Positions 20,572 to 33,902 of a stretch of DNA of 64,000 nt are shown here, piece by piece. Below the pieces are notes generated by a model, which worked only from the letters and a program-made list of their open reading frames with translations, searched no databases and was not told the DNA's origin. Source of the DNA: Gastrolobium villosum (lineage: Eukaryota > Streptophyta > Magnoliopsida > Fabales > Fabaceae); NCBI GenBank assembly GCA_032173675.1, contig JAVKPL010013951.1, positions 1 to 64,000 of the forward strand, written 5' to 3'. Made by a program: the position numbers and the translations under genes. Position 1 is the first letter of the stretch; the number at the start of each line of letters is the position of its first letter.

Positions 20572-23308
20572 AATGAAAATTGGTGGATTAGTGAAAATCT
20601 AAGAATTATGGCAAAAATGGGCAAAAAGGGCAAAATGGTAATTGACCAACCGTGTATTCTGAGGCATAAAAATTGAGTTAGAGATTTCATATGACAAAAA
20701 TAATGCTGGAAATGGAATCAGGGCGGAAAATTGAGTGAGTAGGCAAATTTGTGAAAAAGTGATGAATAGTGATTTTTTTAGTGTTAAATACTGTGGTGTG
20801 AGTGTACCGATAAGTGTTAAATTTTTATCAATATTTTGGGGAAATAAAAATATGTCATGGACTGGAAAAATATGTAGATTAAGAATTTATGATCGGAAAT
20901 TTTATCGGGATTAAAGTTAGATCGCGTGTGGGACCCGCGGGACCAAAATCCACTTGGCCCCACACCCTGCCCACGCCTTCCTTCCCTTTTTCTTCTTTCC
21001 TTCCCATGAAACTCCTCCATTTTCACACAAAGCACCCATTTCATCTCTTCCTTGTGCCATTTCTTCAATTCTTCACCAAATCTCTTGATCTTGGTGTTGA
21101 AATCTATTGTAAACAACCTTCTAGAGCCATTGGTGACACTTCCAAGCCTTGAATCTGCCTCCTTGCTGCGTTTTTTGGCCAAGTCAGATCCGAACCATTG
21201 TGGTTCTTGGAGTTTTTGGGAGCTTTTGGTCTTCCTTTGTAGTAGTGAAGCCTTGGTGGTGTTCATACACTAGATTGTGAGTATATTTGCGGTATCTTTG
21301 TGGTTGATTTTGTAGATCTATAAATTTATGCACTAAGTCTTTAATCTTAGATGTGTGATGATAGAGAGCCCAAATGGAAAAATGCTATTAGATGAAAATG
21401 CCTTAGAATGATGCTTGTAAGCTAGAAATGCTATGATAAATTTTGGTGAAAAAGTTAGGTTTTTAACTTAGGAAAATTTGTGGAAATTTCATGAAATTTG
21501 AGGTTTGGTGTAATTTGGGATTGTTGATCGTTGTAGGGTGCCTCACACGGACGTGATTGTGAAAGGTTGATTTGGAGCATACGTGTGGAAAGGATTTGCT
21601 CGTGTTGAGGTAAACCCTTGGAACTTGGGTTTAATCCCTTGTGTGCTCCACCACACCTAGTGGAAGGTTGTGGTTGGATTATGTGTTTATGGCATTGTGT
21701 GATTATGTGCTTGTATGCCATATTGCTTGAATTGTGTGAAAATTGTTTGGTCACTGGCCAGTTGACGTGTGTTGGGTTTGGACATCCGCTGGATTTATTC
21801 CGTGTGGGAATGCCAGTTGGGTATGCCGTGGGGTCGACTCTGGGAGCGACACCAGGATGAGCCAAACGTGGGACATCCGCCGGATAGGGCTCATGAGGAG
21901 TTCCGGTTGGGTTTTGCCATGGAGTCTTCTCAACCATGGGAGAGGCGCCAGGATTGTCTCGGGAGTTATATGATGGAGTCCTTGAACATAAATCCAATTG
22001 TGGATGTTCTCGGTTTGTCTCCAGTTGTTGGTGATATTGTATTGCATGCATATTATATGATGTTATATTTGCACATTGAGTGAGCCATGGAGTGGAGAGA
22101 GCCTCTAGCTCCATTGGTTTACTGAGATATATTTGTATATCTCACCCCGTGTTTGGGGGACCACATTTCAGGGCATTATGAGCCAGGAGGAGCGTCGGGC
22201 AAGAAGCCCGCTTAGTGGACGGTGGATTGCATGCGGTGCATTGGGCTTGCATGACATTTTGGAGAAGACTATGGAGTGCACATAGCATGACATTAGTATT
22301 TTGAGACTTAGGTCATGAACATATTGCATGATGTTATTTCCATGCTTTTGTAGTGTTCATGATTACTTTCTAAGTCTTGTTTATTGCTTATTATTCATGC
22401 CATGGATAATTGTATATTTTGAGTGAGCATGGGACTTGTCCATTGCCACATTCATTGCACTTGAAGCCTTGGTGTTCATGTTGTAAAATGGTCCATATTT
22501 GTTGTAAAATGGCCATAATCTTAAAGACTTTGTAAATGATGCATGATTGGATGAAAATGTATGATGGAAGGGCCTAGAGCCTGCATTAGGGTATGTTTAT
22601 GTGTTGTGTGGAGTATTAAGGTGTTAGGGATGGATTACACAACTCTTTTTGGGCTGAAAATGTTGTAATCTGTCACTTTTACTGCATAGTAATCGATTAC
22701 CCAAGCATGGTAATCGATTACCATGCAACAGGGGACGAAATAAATGCTACTGTCTCCACTGGTAATCGATTACTGAGGATTGGTAATCGATTACCAAGTG
22801 AGGTAATCGATTACCAAATATTGGTAATCGATTACCAGAGAACAGGGGATGCAAATTTTGGCTACTGCCTCGTTTTTGACACGTGGTAATCGATTAGCAC
22901 CCACTGGTAATCGATTACCACAGTGCAATTTTCGAAAATTCAGGTTTTTCTAGACTAAATGAAAGGGGCTTAACTTGGTGAGTAGAACTCCAAATGGTAC
23001 GTGGTTTGAAACCACGCGTAGCTAATGTAAAGGACTATAACATGGTAAAATGTGAGATTAAGATGGTAAGTTTAAATGAGTTGAATAAAAAGAAAGATTA
23101 GTGATGTTAGAAAACTGTATGATTCCGCGAATTGCATTTACAATTATAGTGTTGTTTTAATTGATTACGGAATATGTTATTTTTATGAAAAGGAATATGA
23201 TAAAAGAAAAAAGTTGCCCGTAATTTAATTAACCCAATTACTGTGATTGTAACTGCGCTTAATATCATAATCAATGTTAACAATACCGGTGTACAACGGG
23301 CTGTTACA
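20526..23308 (+). repeat. 3' LTR of the Tekay-like element
   Basis: Direct repeat of 10059-12830, about 11 bases longer, mainly through a 10-base difference near 21193. It ends TGTTACA, followed by the duplication CTAGG. Confidence 0.95.
22689..22921. repeat. TAATCGATTA palindrome array in the 3' LTR
   Basis: Eight copies matching those of the 5' LTR; one outer arm is mutated (GATTAGC) near 22895. Confidence 0.93.
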
Positions 23309-23313
23309 CTAGG

Positions 23314-23379
23314 GTGTTAGTTGCTACCACTATTGTTGTGTTCATCATATGTATTTATGTTGGAAGTAGGCTAGAATGA
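23314..23379 (+). pseudogene. GRF-type zinc-finger pseudogene, 3' end with membrane helix
   Basis: Directly after the CTAGG duplication the frame of 10058 continues for 21 codons to TGA at 23377-23379. It encodes a hydrophobic run rich in Val, Ile and Thr that looks like a C-terminal membrane helix, the expected end of this gene type. The exact frame match across the 13-kb insertion shows that this is the other half of the gene at 9517-10058. Confidence 0.6.
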
Positions 23380-24254
23380 GTAAAAAGTGTACCAGTGTTG
23401 AGATTGCTGGTGTATGTACCATTAGCTAGTGTATTACTGTTGAAATGTAATGGAAGGAACAGTGTTGGAATGTAATGAAATGTTGTTCATCATATGTATA
23501 TTTACATATTATATACTTTCCCTTCTTGCATTGACACAAAGATCACTATAATATACACCTACTTTTGGTTCAAAGTGGGTTTAAAACTTCTGTCATTTAT
23601 AGCATTGCAATTCCTCAACTACCACTTTGTAATTTTGGTTTTTGTGGTAGCTGTTTGTAAATTGTCAGGAAGTTTGGGGAACTAGAGTAATAAAATGGGA
23701 GTGAATTGGGAAGAAATGGAAAAAAGGGCTCCAAATGGAAAGGTCTTTCTATGGTAGTGTTAAATAACATGGAAATGGTAGGAAATGTTAAAATCTATGT
23801 GTTATGATAACATAATGGAGTAATAGTTCTGTTAAGATTGATCACCATCAGGCACATGGTTTACCTCTACATGTAACTGTGATGGATAGTTCTCATATGT
23901 GTATCTGCACATTATTATGGCACTCACATTTTGGTTACTGTGAAAATATTGAATGGGCTACTTCTGGTTGGACTTATGTCCCTCACACTTTTCAACTTAT
24001 GGTGGCACTCAGTGTCTTTAATCTTCTCATTACCTTGGTATAGTTTGTCACTGCTATAACCATCATTACTTTAATTTTTGTGTGGATGCTTAATGTTGAG
24101 AAGAGTGCACAATTAAATTGAGGACTAAAAAGGGCCTCGATAAATTTGTTGAGGACCCAAAAAGGTTTATGCTTCATGAATTAAGGACCCCGATACATAT
24201 TGAGCAGTTAAAAGGGACAGATTGTTTTACCAAAAAAAAAGGGACAGATTGTAG
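23380..24254. other. 3' flank of the GRF pseudogene, nothing further recognised
   Basis: AT-rich DNA with repeated TTGTTCATCATATGTAT-like stretches near 23330 and 23485. No supported ORF. Confidence 0.4.
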
Positions 24255-24435
24255 AAAGATAAGAAGTACACTAAGAATCCTAATACCAAACATATAATTG
24301 ATATCACATATTGTACAAGCATAAACAGTACACTGAGTTTCTTATACCACACACGTTATTGATACCACGGATTGCGTAAGGATAAGAAGTACATTAAGAA
24401 TCCTAATACCACACACATGATTGATACCATAAAGT
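24255..24435. repeat. Three diverged tandem copies of a 60-70-bp unit
   Basis: The unit carries AAGAAGTACACTAAGAATCC, then TAATACC, ATTGATA and CATATTG-like segments, repeating near 24261, 24325 and 24385. A small decayed minisatellite. Confidence 0.6.
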
Positions 24436-24967
24436 GAAATATACATGACAGATAGAAATGTAAACGATTGCTAAACATAAAGCATATATCATAATGTGGA
24501 CCTATATTTCAGAAATGTACATGACATACAAAAATGATCATGATCAATTCACAAACTCCATGGCAAGATGGAATATCATGTGTTCCTTACAAGATCATGA
24601 CACACAGAAATAAACATGGCCAATACGAAAGTTTTTCAAAAAAAATGACCTAATTACAAGTACTAACATGGCCAAAACCAAAGATATACAGAAAAAGACT
24701 AATTACATATCTCTAAATAGCCAATATCAAAGTTGTCAAAAAAATGGCCTAACTACATTCACTAATCATTTTTTCAGATAATCACTATTATTATTTTTTG
24801 GTTTAAAGTTAATTAAGCAAAAAATATGTTTTGCAATTGTCAAATAATTTGAGGTGCAATTTAGATAGCCATTACTTTTGTTCTTTAAATTCGATTTGGC
24901 TCATTATAGTGGATTTTTCTTCCAATTTGGATAAAGGTATCTTAGTTCAGGTCGTGGTTTTTATCCT
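24436..24967. other. AT-rich intergenic DNA, nothing recognised
   Basis: No ORF, RNA gene or element end is seen until the LTR at 24968. Confidence 0.45.
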
Positions 24968-25427
24968 TGTTATGGATCGGTATCATGAACCCGGACTAAG
25001 ACCCACGTGAGCCGGCTTACCTCATATCCCGGTAAGAAGGCCCACGCTAACGGGCCCAACTCATCAACCCGGAATACTCCATCGAATATTCCCAATAAAT
25101 ACCTGAAACGGACCGTGATTATGGAGACGTAACGTTTGGGACGTTACCTCCAGTAACGGCCGACAAGGCTATAATGGCCCCGCGCCATTACAGCTCAGTT
25201 ACACAATTCAAATCAGAGGCAGCCCCTATAAATAGGATGGCTCCTCGACAATACAACGCACATGATTCATTACTTTCACCACACTATCACCACATTCATA
25301 TTCTTTGCAGTGATCAAGCTAGGCATAGGGATATCTCCTCAATAGATACCCCTAGTCAAGGCTATACGATCCAAAGCGATCAATCAACCTGATAAAGGTT
25401 GAACATCTCTGTCCACAGGACAGAACA
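24968..25427 (+). repeat. 5' LTR of the Tat element
   Basis: TGTTATGG...CAGAACA, with a TATA box TATAAATA at 25227-25234. Direct repeat of 34036-34495. Confidence 0.95.
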
Positions 25428-25428
25428 T

Positions 25429-25445
25429 TGGCGCCGTCTGTGGGG
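25429..25445 (+). promoter_or_regulatory. Primer binding site, tRNA-Asp type
   Basis: TGGCGCCGTCTGTGGGG starts one base after the 5' LTR. This is the primer site seen in Tat and Athila relatives. Confidence 0.88.
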
Positions 25446-25516
25446 AAAACCCATGTCCACGTCATGGTGGTTCACACACGAAGCAACAGCCAACCTAATC
25501 ACCTCTGGAACCAGTT

Positions 25517-28500
25517 TTGGAGGAAATAAACCAACCCCAACACCAGAGGGATGATGCCGTGAACCACGATCGCGTCCACATCAGTGAAGATGTATCAGAT
25601 TCTGCCTCTACTCCCATGAGGCATGCACGACGCCAACCGGAAACTCGGACGAACCCACCCGTGCAAGCCAGAGATTTGGCAGGCAATATCGTCCAATCAA
25701 CCGATCCAGAATCCCGGTTGGCTCATACGACTCTTACAGTCGTTCTACAACGCATGACTGAGATGGAAGACCGCTCCAATCGCCAACGTCAACACGATCT
25801 TCGCGTAATGCGAGAAGAGCATTTACGTGGGATCCGTGACTTGGAACGTCGATTGAGAGGAATCATTGAACCTCGGCAGGATGGTGAACGGAGCCACCCA
25901 TCTCAGCAGAATCAAACCCAACATGAACCCAACCCTGTCCAAGACGACATCAACATAGCAGGACAAACCATCACTCCACTTGCTACAAACCCCGTTCCTC
26001 CAGTAGGAACGGATATTCTAAGGAATCAGGACGAGGTGCGTCTCGACAGGGGTAGGCGCGAAGCTGAACCCGGCTCGTATAAAAGGCGATATAGTAAGGG
26101 GCAATACAACAACAGTCCCTTTACAAGCACGATCTTAAATGCTCCTTTCCCTGAAGACTTTGATTCTGCTCGCTTACCAAAGTATGATGGAAGCCAGGAC
26201 CCACAAGTTCACATCGATGCTTTCGATACCGACATGTACATCAGAGGGATTGATGAGCCTCTCATATCCCGGATATTTGCAATTACCTTGACAGGAGCAG
26301 CGCAGGCATGGTTCTCCACCCTCCCTGCAAATTCCATCAGCTCCTTCGACGAATTCGGACAGCGTTTCCTTCTTAATTTTGCCACGAGCAAAAAACATCC
26401 CAAATCCGAGTTCGCACTCGGTAAAATACGGCAAAATCCTGGAGAGACACTCCAAAAGTACCTCAATCGGTTCAAAGATGCTGCCCTACAGGTACCCAAC
26501 TTACCAGAGAACGTTCACGTTCACCTCATTGTTGCCGGTTTGGACGGATCGTCCAGACTGGCCAAATCGGTATACAAAGACCCTGTTAAAACACTAGAAG
26601 AATTCAGAACTCGATCTAAGAAATACTTAGAACTCGAGCAAATGGAGATAGTCAATGCTCAACCCGAAGAAGCAAAGGGAGTGCTTCCGAAACACAAAAA
26701 CCCATTGCCACAACACCGGGATCGTAACGATTTCCGGAAAAAAGAAAATAGGCCGCGAATCCCGGATTCCAGGGATCGAATGGGGAAATATGACAAATAT
26801 ACACCGCTGAACGCCCCGCGATCACAAATATGGAGAGAAGTGGCCATGACGGACATGCGAAAGGTGGAAAGACCTCGGCCTATATTTAACAGAGGCGGAC
26901 TGGACAAATCAAAGTACTGCGCATTTCATGATGGACCCGGTCACACTACGGACCAATGCTGGGATCTCAGAGATGCAGTTGAAAAATTTGTACGAGATGG
27001 CCGACTAAGGCAGTATGTGATCCAAACACAAGGGGGCAAGAATAACAAAAGAAAGTTTGACAATAGTCAGAGAAACAGGAACCCGGCACCAGAAAGTAAG
27101 ACCCCAGAAAACATCACCTCCGGGAAAGGTCCCAGCCATGATGAATTCCCAGAGGTAGCTTTTGAATGCAACGTAATAAGCGGAGCCCTTGGGGGTGGCG
27201 GTGACACGATGAACGCAAGGCGAAAATACTTAAGGGAAGTCCTCTCCGTCAGAGACCATCCCACTTTCAAGCAAACACAACAGGATCAGGATCCTCCTTT
27301 GCTATACTTTACAAAGGAGGACATGCGAGGGGTCATGCCAGGACATGTTGATGGACTGGTCATCGCAGGAACTCTAGTCAACTGCCGGGTTAGAAAAATC
27401 TTCATTGATGCCGGAAGCAGTGCTGATATCATATTGTGGGACGCATTCAAAAAAATGCATCTCGATGAAGAAGATCTGCACCCTTGCAGAACAGAGCTAA
27501 TAGCCTTTAATGGGCAACACACCACTCCCAAAGGATACATAGATCTAAGATTAACATTGGGAACAAAAAACGCGTTTAAATCAGAACGCGTGCGGTTCAT
27601 AGTAGCCGATTTCCCCTCTGAATATAATATAATCTTAGGTCGACCCACAATACATCAATGGGACATGATGGTATCCACCAAGCACCAGAAGATCAAAATG
27701 GTGAGTAGTACCAATGAAATCATCACAGTCTGCGGTGATCAGAAAGAATCTCGAGGCTGTTATTTCGACACAATGAAGGAGACGAACCCCCCTCGAGCCC
27801 ATCCAGGAAATAAACACATCCCCAACCCCGCATCTGCAAACAAAAGGAAAGCGGTGAATGTCGTTGAACTAGACATGAGGGAAGACACAGTCCCACGCCC
27901 AGAACCCGATGGGGAATTGGAAGATTTAACCCTGGGAGACGAACCCGGTCAATGCACTCGGATAGGCAAGTCCACTGATCCTTCCCTTAAAGCCGAGATT
28001 GCTGAGTTTCTCAGGAACAACAAGGATGTCTTTGCATGGACGTCATCGGAAATTCCGGGTATCGACCCACAATTCTGCTGCCATAAGCTATCGGTCTACC
28101 CAGGATCAGTGCCGATATCCCAAAGAAAAAGGAAGTTAGGACCAGAGCGACAACAAGTTTTGGCAGATCACGTCAAAGAACTACTGGAGGCAGGTTTCAT
28201 TCGAGAAATACAATACACCACATGGCTGGCCAATGTCGTGATGGTCAAAAAGCCAAATGGCAAATGGAGGGTCTGCACCGACTACACAGACTTAAACAAA
28301 GTCTGTCCCAAGGACTCATACCCAATGCCCAATATAGACCAGCTGGTGGACAACTCGGCCGGTTTTCAACTCTTATCCTTCATGGACGCATATTCGGGGT
28401 ACAACCAGATCCCAATGTATCCCGAGGACCAGGAAAAAACTGCCTTTATTGCTGAAAAGGCAAACTACTGCTATAATGTCATGCCATTTGGCCTAAAAAA

Positions 28501-31107
28501 TTCAGGAGCCACATACCAAAGAATGATGAACAAGATTTTTGAAGATCAATTGGGAAAGAATGTTGAGGTCTACATTGATGATATGATTGTCAAATCTTTT
28601 TGTGCGGCAATGCACATTAAGGATTTGGAACAAACTTTCAACAAACTCAGGACATATTGTATACGCCTCAACCCGGCCAAATGCGCATTTGGCGTTCCGG
28701 CAGGCAAATTCTTGGGTTCATGTTAACTCACCGGGGAATCGAAGCAAACCCCGAAAAATGTAGAGCAATTCTGGATATGAGGGAGCCCCAAAATAAAAAA
28801 GAGGTACAACAACTGACGGGCAGAATCGCGGCATTGACACGTTTCCTACCCAAATCGGCGGAAAAGGCCCTCCCGTTCTTCAAACTACTGAAAAAGGAAG
28901 CGACAGAGGAGTGGAACCCGGAATGCCAACAGGCATTTGCTAAATTGAAGCAGTGCTTATCAACCCCGCCAATACTGACCAAGCCCGAGTTAGGAGATAT
29001 CCTGACCTTATACTTGGCCGTGGGTGAGGAAGCCGTAAGCGCAGTCCTGATCAAGGAGACAGAAGAGGACCAGAAACCAATCTACTTCATTAGCAGGGCG
29101 CTACAAGGAGCCGAATTACGATATCAAAAATTGGAAAAAGTAGCATATGCACTGCTGATTACAGCAAGGAGATTGCGGCCCTACTTCCAGGGACACCAAA
29201 TCCGAGTCCGTACTAACCAGCCGGTTAGGCAAGTGTTGCATAAACCAGACTTGGCAGGGAGGATGGCAAGTTGGGCAATCGAGCTAAGTGAATTCGACAT
29301 TAGTTATGAAAGTCGGAAGGCTATTAAATCACAAGCCTTGGCCGACTTCATAATGGAAATGACGTCATCACACCAAGAACAAGACCAAACCGGCAAAACT
29401 TGGAAAGTCTTTGTAGATGGATCTTCTAACAAAAAAGGGAGTGGCGCCGGTGTCATACTCGAAAGCCCAGAAGGAATAACCATAGAACACTCTCTGAAGT
29501 TAAGTTTTCCAACATCAAATAATCAAGCCGAGTATGAAGCTCTACTGGCCGGGTTATTACAGGTTAAGGATCACGGAGCCAACCATGTGATAGTATTCAC
29601 TGACTCCCAGTTAGTTGCATCTCAGATAGAAGGCAAATACCAAGCCAAAGGACCCTTAATGATCAAATACTTGCAGAGGGTAAAAGAGTTAATGGCCAAC
29701 TTCGACACGGCCCAGATCAAGCACATACCTCGGGAAGAAAATGGCCGAGCTGATATATTGTCCAAATTGGCCAGTACGAAGAATCCGGGAAACCACAAGA
29801 CGGTAATACAGCAAAGTTTGCCCAACCCAAGTTGTGTCATGGTAATCACCGCTACGACAGATTGGCGGCACCCTATCATCGAATATCTGGAAAAAGGCAC
29901 GAAACCGGAAGACGCTCTGGAATCTCGGAAACTCATCCGGGATGCAACGCATTACACAATGGTGGATGATCAGCTATTTCGGAAAGGGTTGCATACCCCG
30001 ATGTTAAAGTGTCTTGGTTATCAAGATGTTGATTACGTATTGTCAGAAATCCATGAAGGCATCAACGGGCATCATATGGGCGGCAAAGCACTAGCTCGAA
30101 AAGCACTGCGAGCTGGATACTACTGGCCAACTATGGAGATGGATTCAAAAGAGCATGTAAAAAAATGCGATAGCTGCCAAAAGCACGCCAAGCATATCCT
30201 CTCCCCACCAGAGGAAATGAGCTATATATCCTCTCCTTGGCCATTCTTTAAATGGGGAATGGACCTCTTAGGACCATTCAAAGCAGCTGAGGGACAACTA
30301 AGATGGTTAATTGTGGCAGTAGATTATTTCACAAAATGGATAGAAGCAGAACCGGTAGCCACTATCACCTCAGCTAGAATCCGGAAATTCTTCGAGAAAA
30401 GCATAATTTCCAGGTTCGGAATACCAGCTGAATTGGTAACAGACAATGGAACCCAGTTTATAGACAAAAACTTCCAACAATTGATGCAGGACTTTCATGT
30501 CAAGCACCGCTTCGCTTCCGTCGAGCATCCACAGTCGAATGGACAGGCCGAGGCAGCTAACAAGATAATCGTGGAAGGCCTTAGGAAACGCATGACCGAC
30601 GCTCAAGGAAGCTGGGTTCAACAGCTACACTTCGTTTTGTGGGGGTATAGAACCAGCACCCAGACTTCAACAGGGGAAACTCCTTTCAGGTTGACATACG
30701 GTTGTGAGGCTATGATTCCGGTTGAAGTCGGAGAGACCTCTTGGAGGCGGATGAATGGTATAAGGCAAGGCGAGCAACGAAACAACGGAATGCTCACTAC
30801 CGAGTTAGACCTCATTGAGGAAACTCGAGTTCTAGCTCATTGTCGAGATATCACGGCCAAACAACAGATGGCGGCCAGGCATGATAAGAAGGTGCGGCCA
30901 AGAAGCTTCGAGATCAACGATTTAGTTCTCAGAAGAGCAGACATTGGTAACCGCAATGCAAAAGAAGGCAAGTTAGCAGCTAATTGGGATGGCCCTTACC
31001 GGGTTAAAAACAAACTCGGAAAAGGTGCATATGTCCTCGAAACAATTGAGGGCAAACCAATTAAAAGAACATGGAACGCGGACAAACTCAAGACATATTA
31101 TAGTTGA
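25517..31107 (+). pseudogene. gag-pol polyprotein of the Tat element, one frameshift
   Basis: From the ATG at 25517 the frame is open to about 28717. One base is missing there and pol continues in the next frame to the TGA at 31105-31107. Order: basic Gln/Arg-rich N-terminus, gag (about 26130-26650), zinc knuckle CAFHDGPGHTTDQC (about 26919-26960), protease IDAGSSADI (about 27405), reverse transcriptase (about 28110-28720, YIDDM at about 28573), first RNase H (about 28990-29350), second RNase H (about 29400-29760, VFVDGSSNKKG), integrase zinc finger (about 30050-30190) and D,D,E core (about 30250-30560). No chromodomain is present. Length fits the family. A single 1-base loss just after the polymerase domain is the only break seen, so this copy is unusually well preserved for its LTR divergence. 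Confidence 0.93.
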
Positions 31108-31650
31108 GTAACTCTCATCTATTATATAATAAAAGTTATCCTCTACTAGGGACTTTATTTAAAAGCCAAATATGCTGGCATTTTTTATGTATTACTCGAA
31201 CAAATAAATAAATGAGGATTTATTTCTTATTTAAGATCTAAACTTATTTGTTATTAGTATCGAATACGAACCAAGTCAGGAGGTGCAATCTGCTAACAAC
31301 GACCCTGATCAGGTCAAAATTACCTATTGCCTTTTGCTTACAAAAAGGGATGGGTAGGTGTCATGATTGCCTCTGCCTTGGAAAACTTTACACAGACACA
31401 TTTTAAATGACGGAATGATCTGTATGCCGGTTTAGTTTGCATAGCGAAACCAAAAATATGCGTCATAAGTAAAATGACAAAATCGGAATCTGTCAAATAT
31501 GCTCCAACCTTGGCCAGGTTGTTTAAACAAAACTAGCTGATGTAAATCAAAAGCTAAACGTATTATATAAAGCCGGATGCACACCGGCAAATATTCGTTA
31601 CAGGAAGGCTTTAAAAAGCCAGGAAACCAAATTTACAAAAAGACAATAAA
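31108..31650. other. Spacer between pol and the antisense ORF
   Basis: Non-coding internal sequence of the Tat element. No ORF or repeat is recognised. Confidence 0.5.
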
Positions 31651-32421
31651 CTAGGAAGAAGGGGGAGGACACATGTTGACTTCTTTGCCCTTCTCCTCCA
31701 CTGATCGATCCTCACTAGGGTTGGCCGAATCACAGGGCGGAGATTCCGGAGGACATCCGATGATAGCACCATTGCTCACATAGGCTTGAGAATGGATGCC
31801 ACGAGTGATAAACTGCAACCCGGGATTCACAACCCGCAATTGGCTAAGGACATTCTCAAAAGAACCCGTTATGGCCTTTTCGAGTTCACTCCTATAAGCT
31901 TGGGCAGTGGATTCGGATTCCTCCAGCTTCGCTTCCAGATTTTCAAAGTTCTGCTTGAAAGCTGTCAAAGACTTATGATTAAAGTCATGCACAGATTTCA
32001 GGTCCTTGAATTCCTTCTGGACTTTAGCCAAGGCCTCCCTAGTGGACGCAAGATCCTCCGCAAGCTTCTCTCCTCCCGCCTTTTCCTTCACCAGCGCATC
32101 CTTGGCCACTTTTAACTCGGCCAGAAGCTTCGACTTTTCTCCCTGGCAAGCAGCTAAGTCGTTATAGGTCCGAAGGTAATCCTTCTTCAGCGACAGCAGA
32201 GGTCGGACCATAGCCGACATCTTCATACAGCCGATCTCCATGTCTTCCAATTCTTTGACCTGCGCAGCTGTGAAGGGAGAAGAGTTAAAAAATATCTCCG
32301 GCGGGCAGATGGCTTCACGGAGGGGGTTGGTAAGTGATGCTCTCCGGCAAGTATACCGATCGCACAAGTAATAAAATGATAAGTAAAGTTCGTCTCCACA
32401 GGGATTGAGATCTAATATCAA
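31651..32421 (-). pseudogene. Antisense ORF of the Tat element, coiled-coil protein, truncated
   Basis: A 256-codon frame is read on the minus strand. The element-derived part ends near 32335; the first codons upstream come from the nested insertion. From about residue 50 to 190 the protein is a long Lys/Glu/Leu-rich helical stretch with heptad-like spacing, a probable coiled coil. The C-terminus is Pro/Ser-rich with a Glu/Lys patch. Tat elements are known to carry an antisense ORF between pol and the 3' LTR, of unknown role. Position, orientation and composition fit. Family copies are usually longer, so the N-terminal part appears lost at the insertion. No motif that assigns an activity is visible. 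Confidence 0.72.
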
Positions 32422-33902
32422 TTAAACTTTTTCTCAAAGAATGGAAGAATTCAAATAGGGTTGTGACAAATATTGTCAAATTGAGTGAAATTTTGAAATC
32501 TGAAAATAAAAGACTTATTTTTTGTATTTTTATTTTGAGAAATAAAACAAAGAACAAAGATTAATTTTTGTAAATATTAAAAAATATTGTAGCCAGGGTT
32601 CATTCACCAAATGATCCCCGCTTTTTACTCCGGATTGATTTACAATAATTATTTATATAATCACTCAGATAAATTATCCTCTAAAAAGAGTTAATAGTTA
32701 ACCCTCAATTCCTTGCAAGGTTAACCCTTTAATCCCATGAGAAACCCCAATTCCTTGCAATGTTTTTCATGGGGTCAAGCAATGGGCGCGATAATTTAAG
32801 CATCTGCAATCGTATACACGTCTATTCCTAGCACGTATACAGATTGTTATCTTACCCCCTTTCCAAATCAAAACCCCAATATTCCTATCTAGGGTTTTGA
32901 TCCTCAGAATATCCCCAACTATCAGATTGATCAATTCTAACAAAGGGAATATAAAATTCGCACAGAGTAAAGATAAAGATAATTATATAAATTAAAAACC
33001 ACAAATCAATCCTTCATGTCAAGGGTTCACATATGGATCGTGACCCTGACTACAATAAAAAGATCTAGCCAATCAACATACTGATCGCTGATCTAAAATT
33101 CAACATAAACTAAAAATAAAAGAGAAAGAAAAAGAAGAAGATGAAGAACGAAGAACGCGAAGAACTCCACAGCTGCCCCTTTCTTCTCCCGGTCCAGATC
33201 TGAATGAATGGAATGGTGGAGGACCACCCTTTTTATACTTGTGGTCCATGTGATGTTGCGTGAATAGATAAGGATGACACTTCAGCGTGATGTAATGCTG
33301 ACAAAGCATCCTATCTTTATTTACTGCAGTGCCAGCTGTGCTTTGACTCAGCGCTTTAATTGCAGATTCTTTCTTTAATTGCTTCAGCGCTAATTGAGGA
33401 TAGTTTGACATGTGATTTAAATGGTGCAGCGTTGATCAAGGATAATTTGGAATTTGACATGATGAGCTTTAAATGCTGATTCGTGTGTTGTTCCTCTCAA
33501 AGTGTCTAGATCTGCCTCCCAATTTCTGAGTTCCACCTTTGGGTTTTGTGAAGAGTTCTATTCATAAGACTCTTTTATTCCTCGCACAGCACAGTAATTC
33601 TTTCCCGAAAATGTCGTGAAAAGTATAACTGAAGTTTTAATTAAAACTTATTACGTAACTGAAGAATTAAATTAAAACTTATTACGTAACGTAAGAATTA
33701 AATTAAAAACAGTTTTGAATTCAAATTTTGAATTCAATTTTTGAATTCAAAATTTCACTTCTTTTTCCTGTAAAAACACAACTAAAAGGTTAATATTATT
33801 GACATACAAAGAATCAACATAATTAGCAAATATGTATTTAAATTGCTCTCTTATGACTCAATTCTTGTCAATTTTAACACATAAAAATCACACTTGCCAG
33901 AG
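32340..33902. mobile_element. Non-coding insertion of about 1.56 kb with short inverted ends, unclassified
   Basis: The antisense ORF sequence stops being element-like near 32335. The left end reads CTCTCCGGCAAGTATA. The right end, inverted, reads CTCTGGCAAGTGTG. Between them is AT-rich sequence with no ORF of note. I found no clear target duplication, so the type and exact ends are uncertain. Closeness of both ends to GGCAAGT suggests a DNA transposon or a rearranged non-autonomous element. Confidence 0.5.

Larger units (their letters stand above)
10059..23308 (+). mobile_element. Tekay/Del-like Ty3/gypsy LTR retrotransposon with a nested solo LTR, 13.25 kb
   Basis: LTRs of about 2.77 kb lie at 10059-12830 and 20526-23308, flanked by the target duplication CTAGG (10054-10058 and 23309-23313). 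A tRNA-iMet type primer site, gag-pol with chromodomain and a purine tract are present. Large LTRs, this primer site and a chromodomain fit the Tekay/Del chromovirus clade (inference). The integrase region is split by a related solo LTR with its own target duplication GTTGT. Without that insertion the element would be about 10.4 kb. Roughly 30 substitutions and one 10-base indel separate the two LTRs by eye. It is inserted in a GRF zinc-finger pseudogene. Confidence 0.94.
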
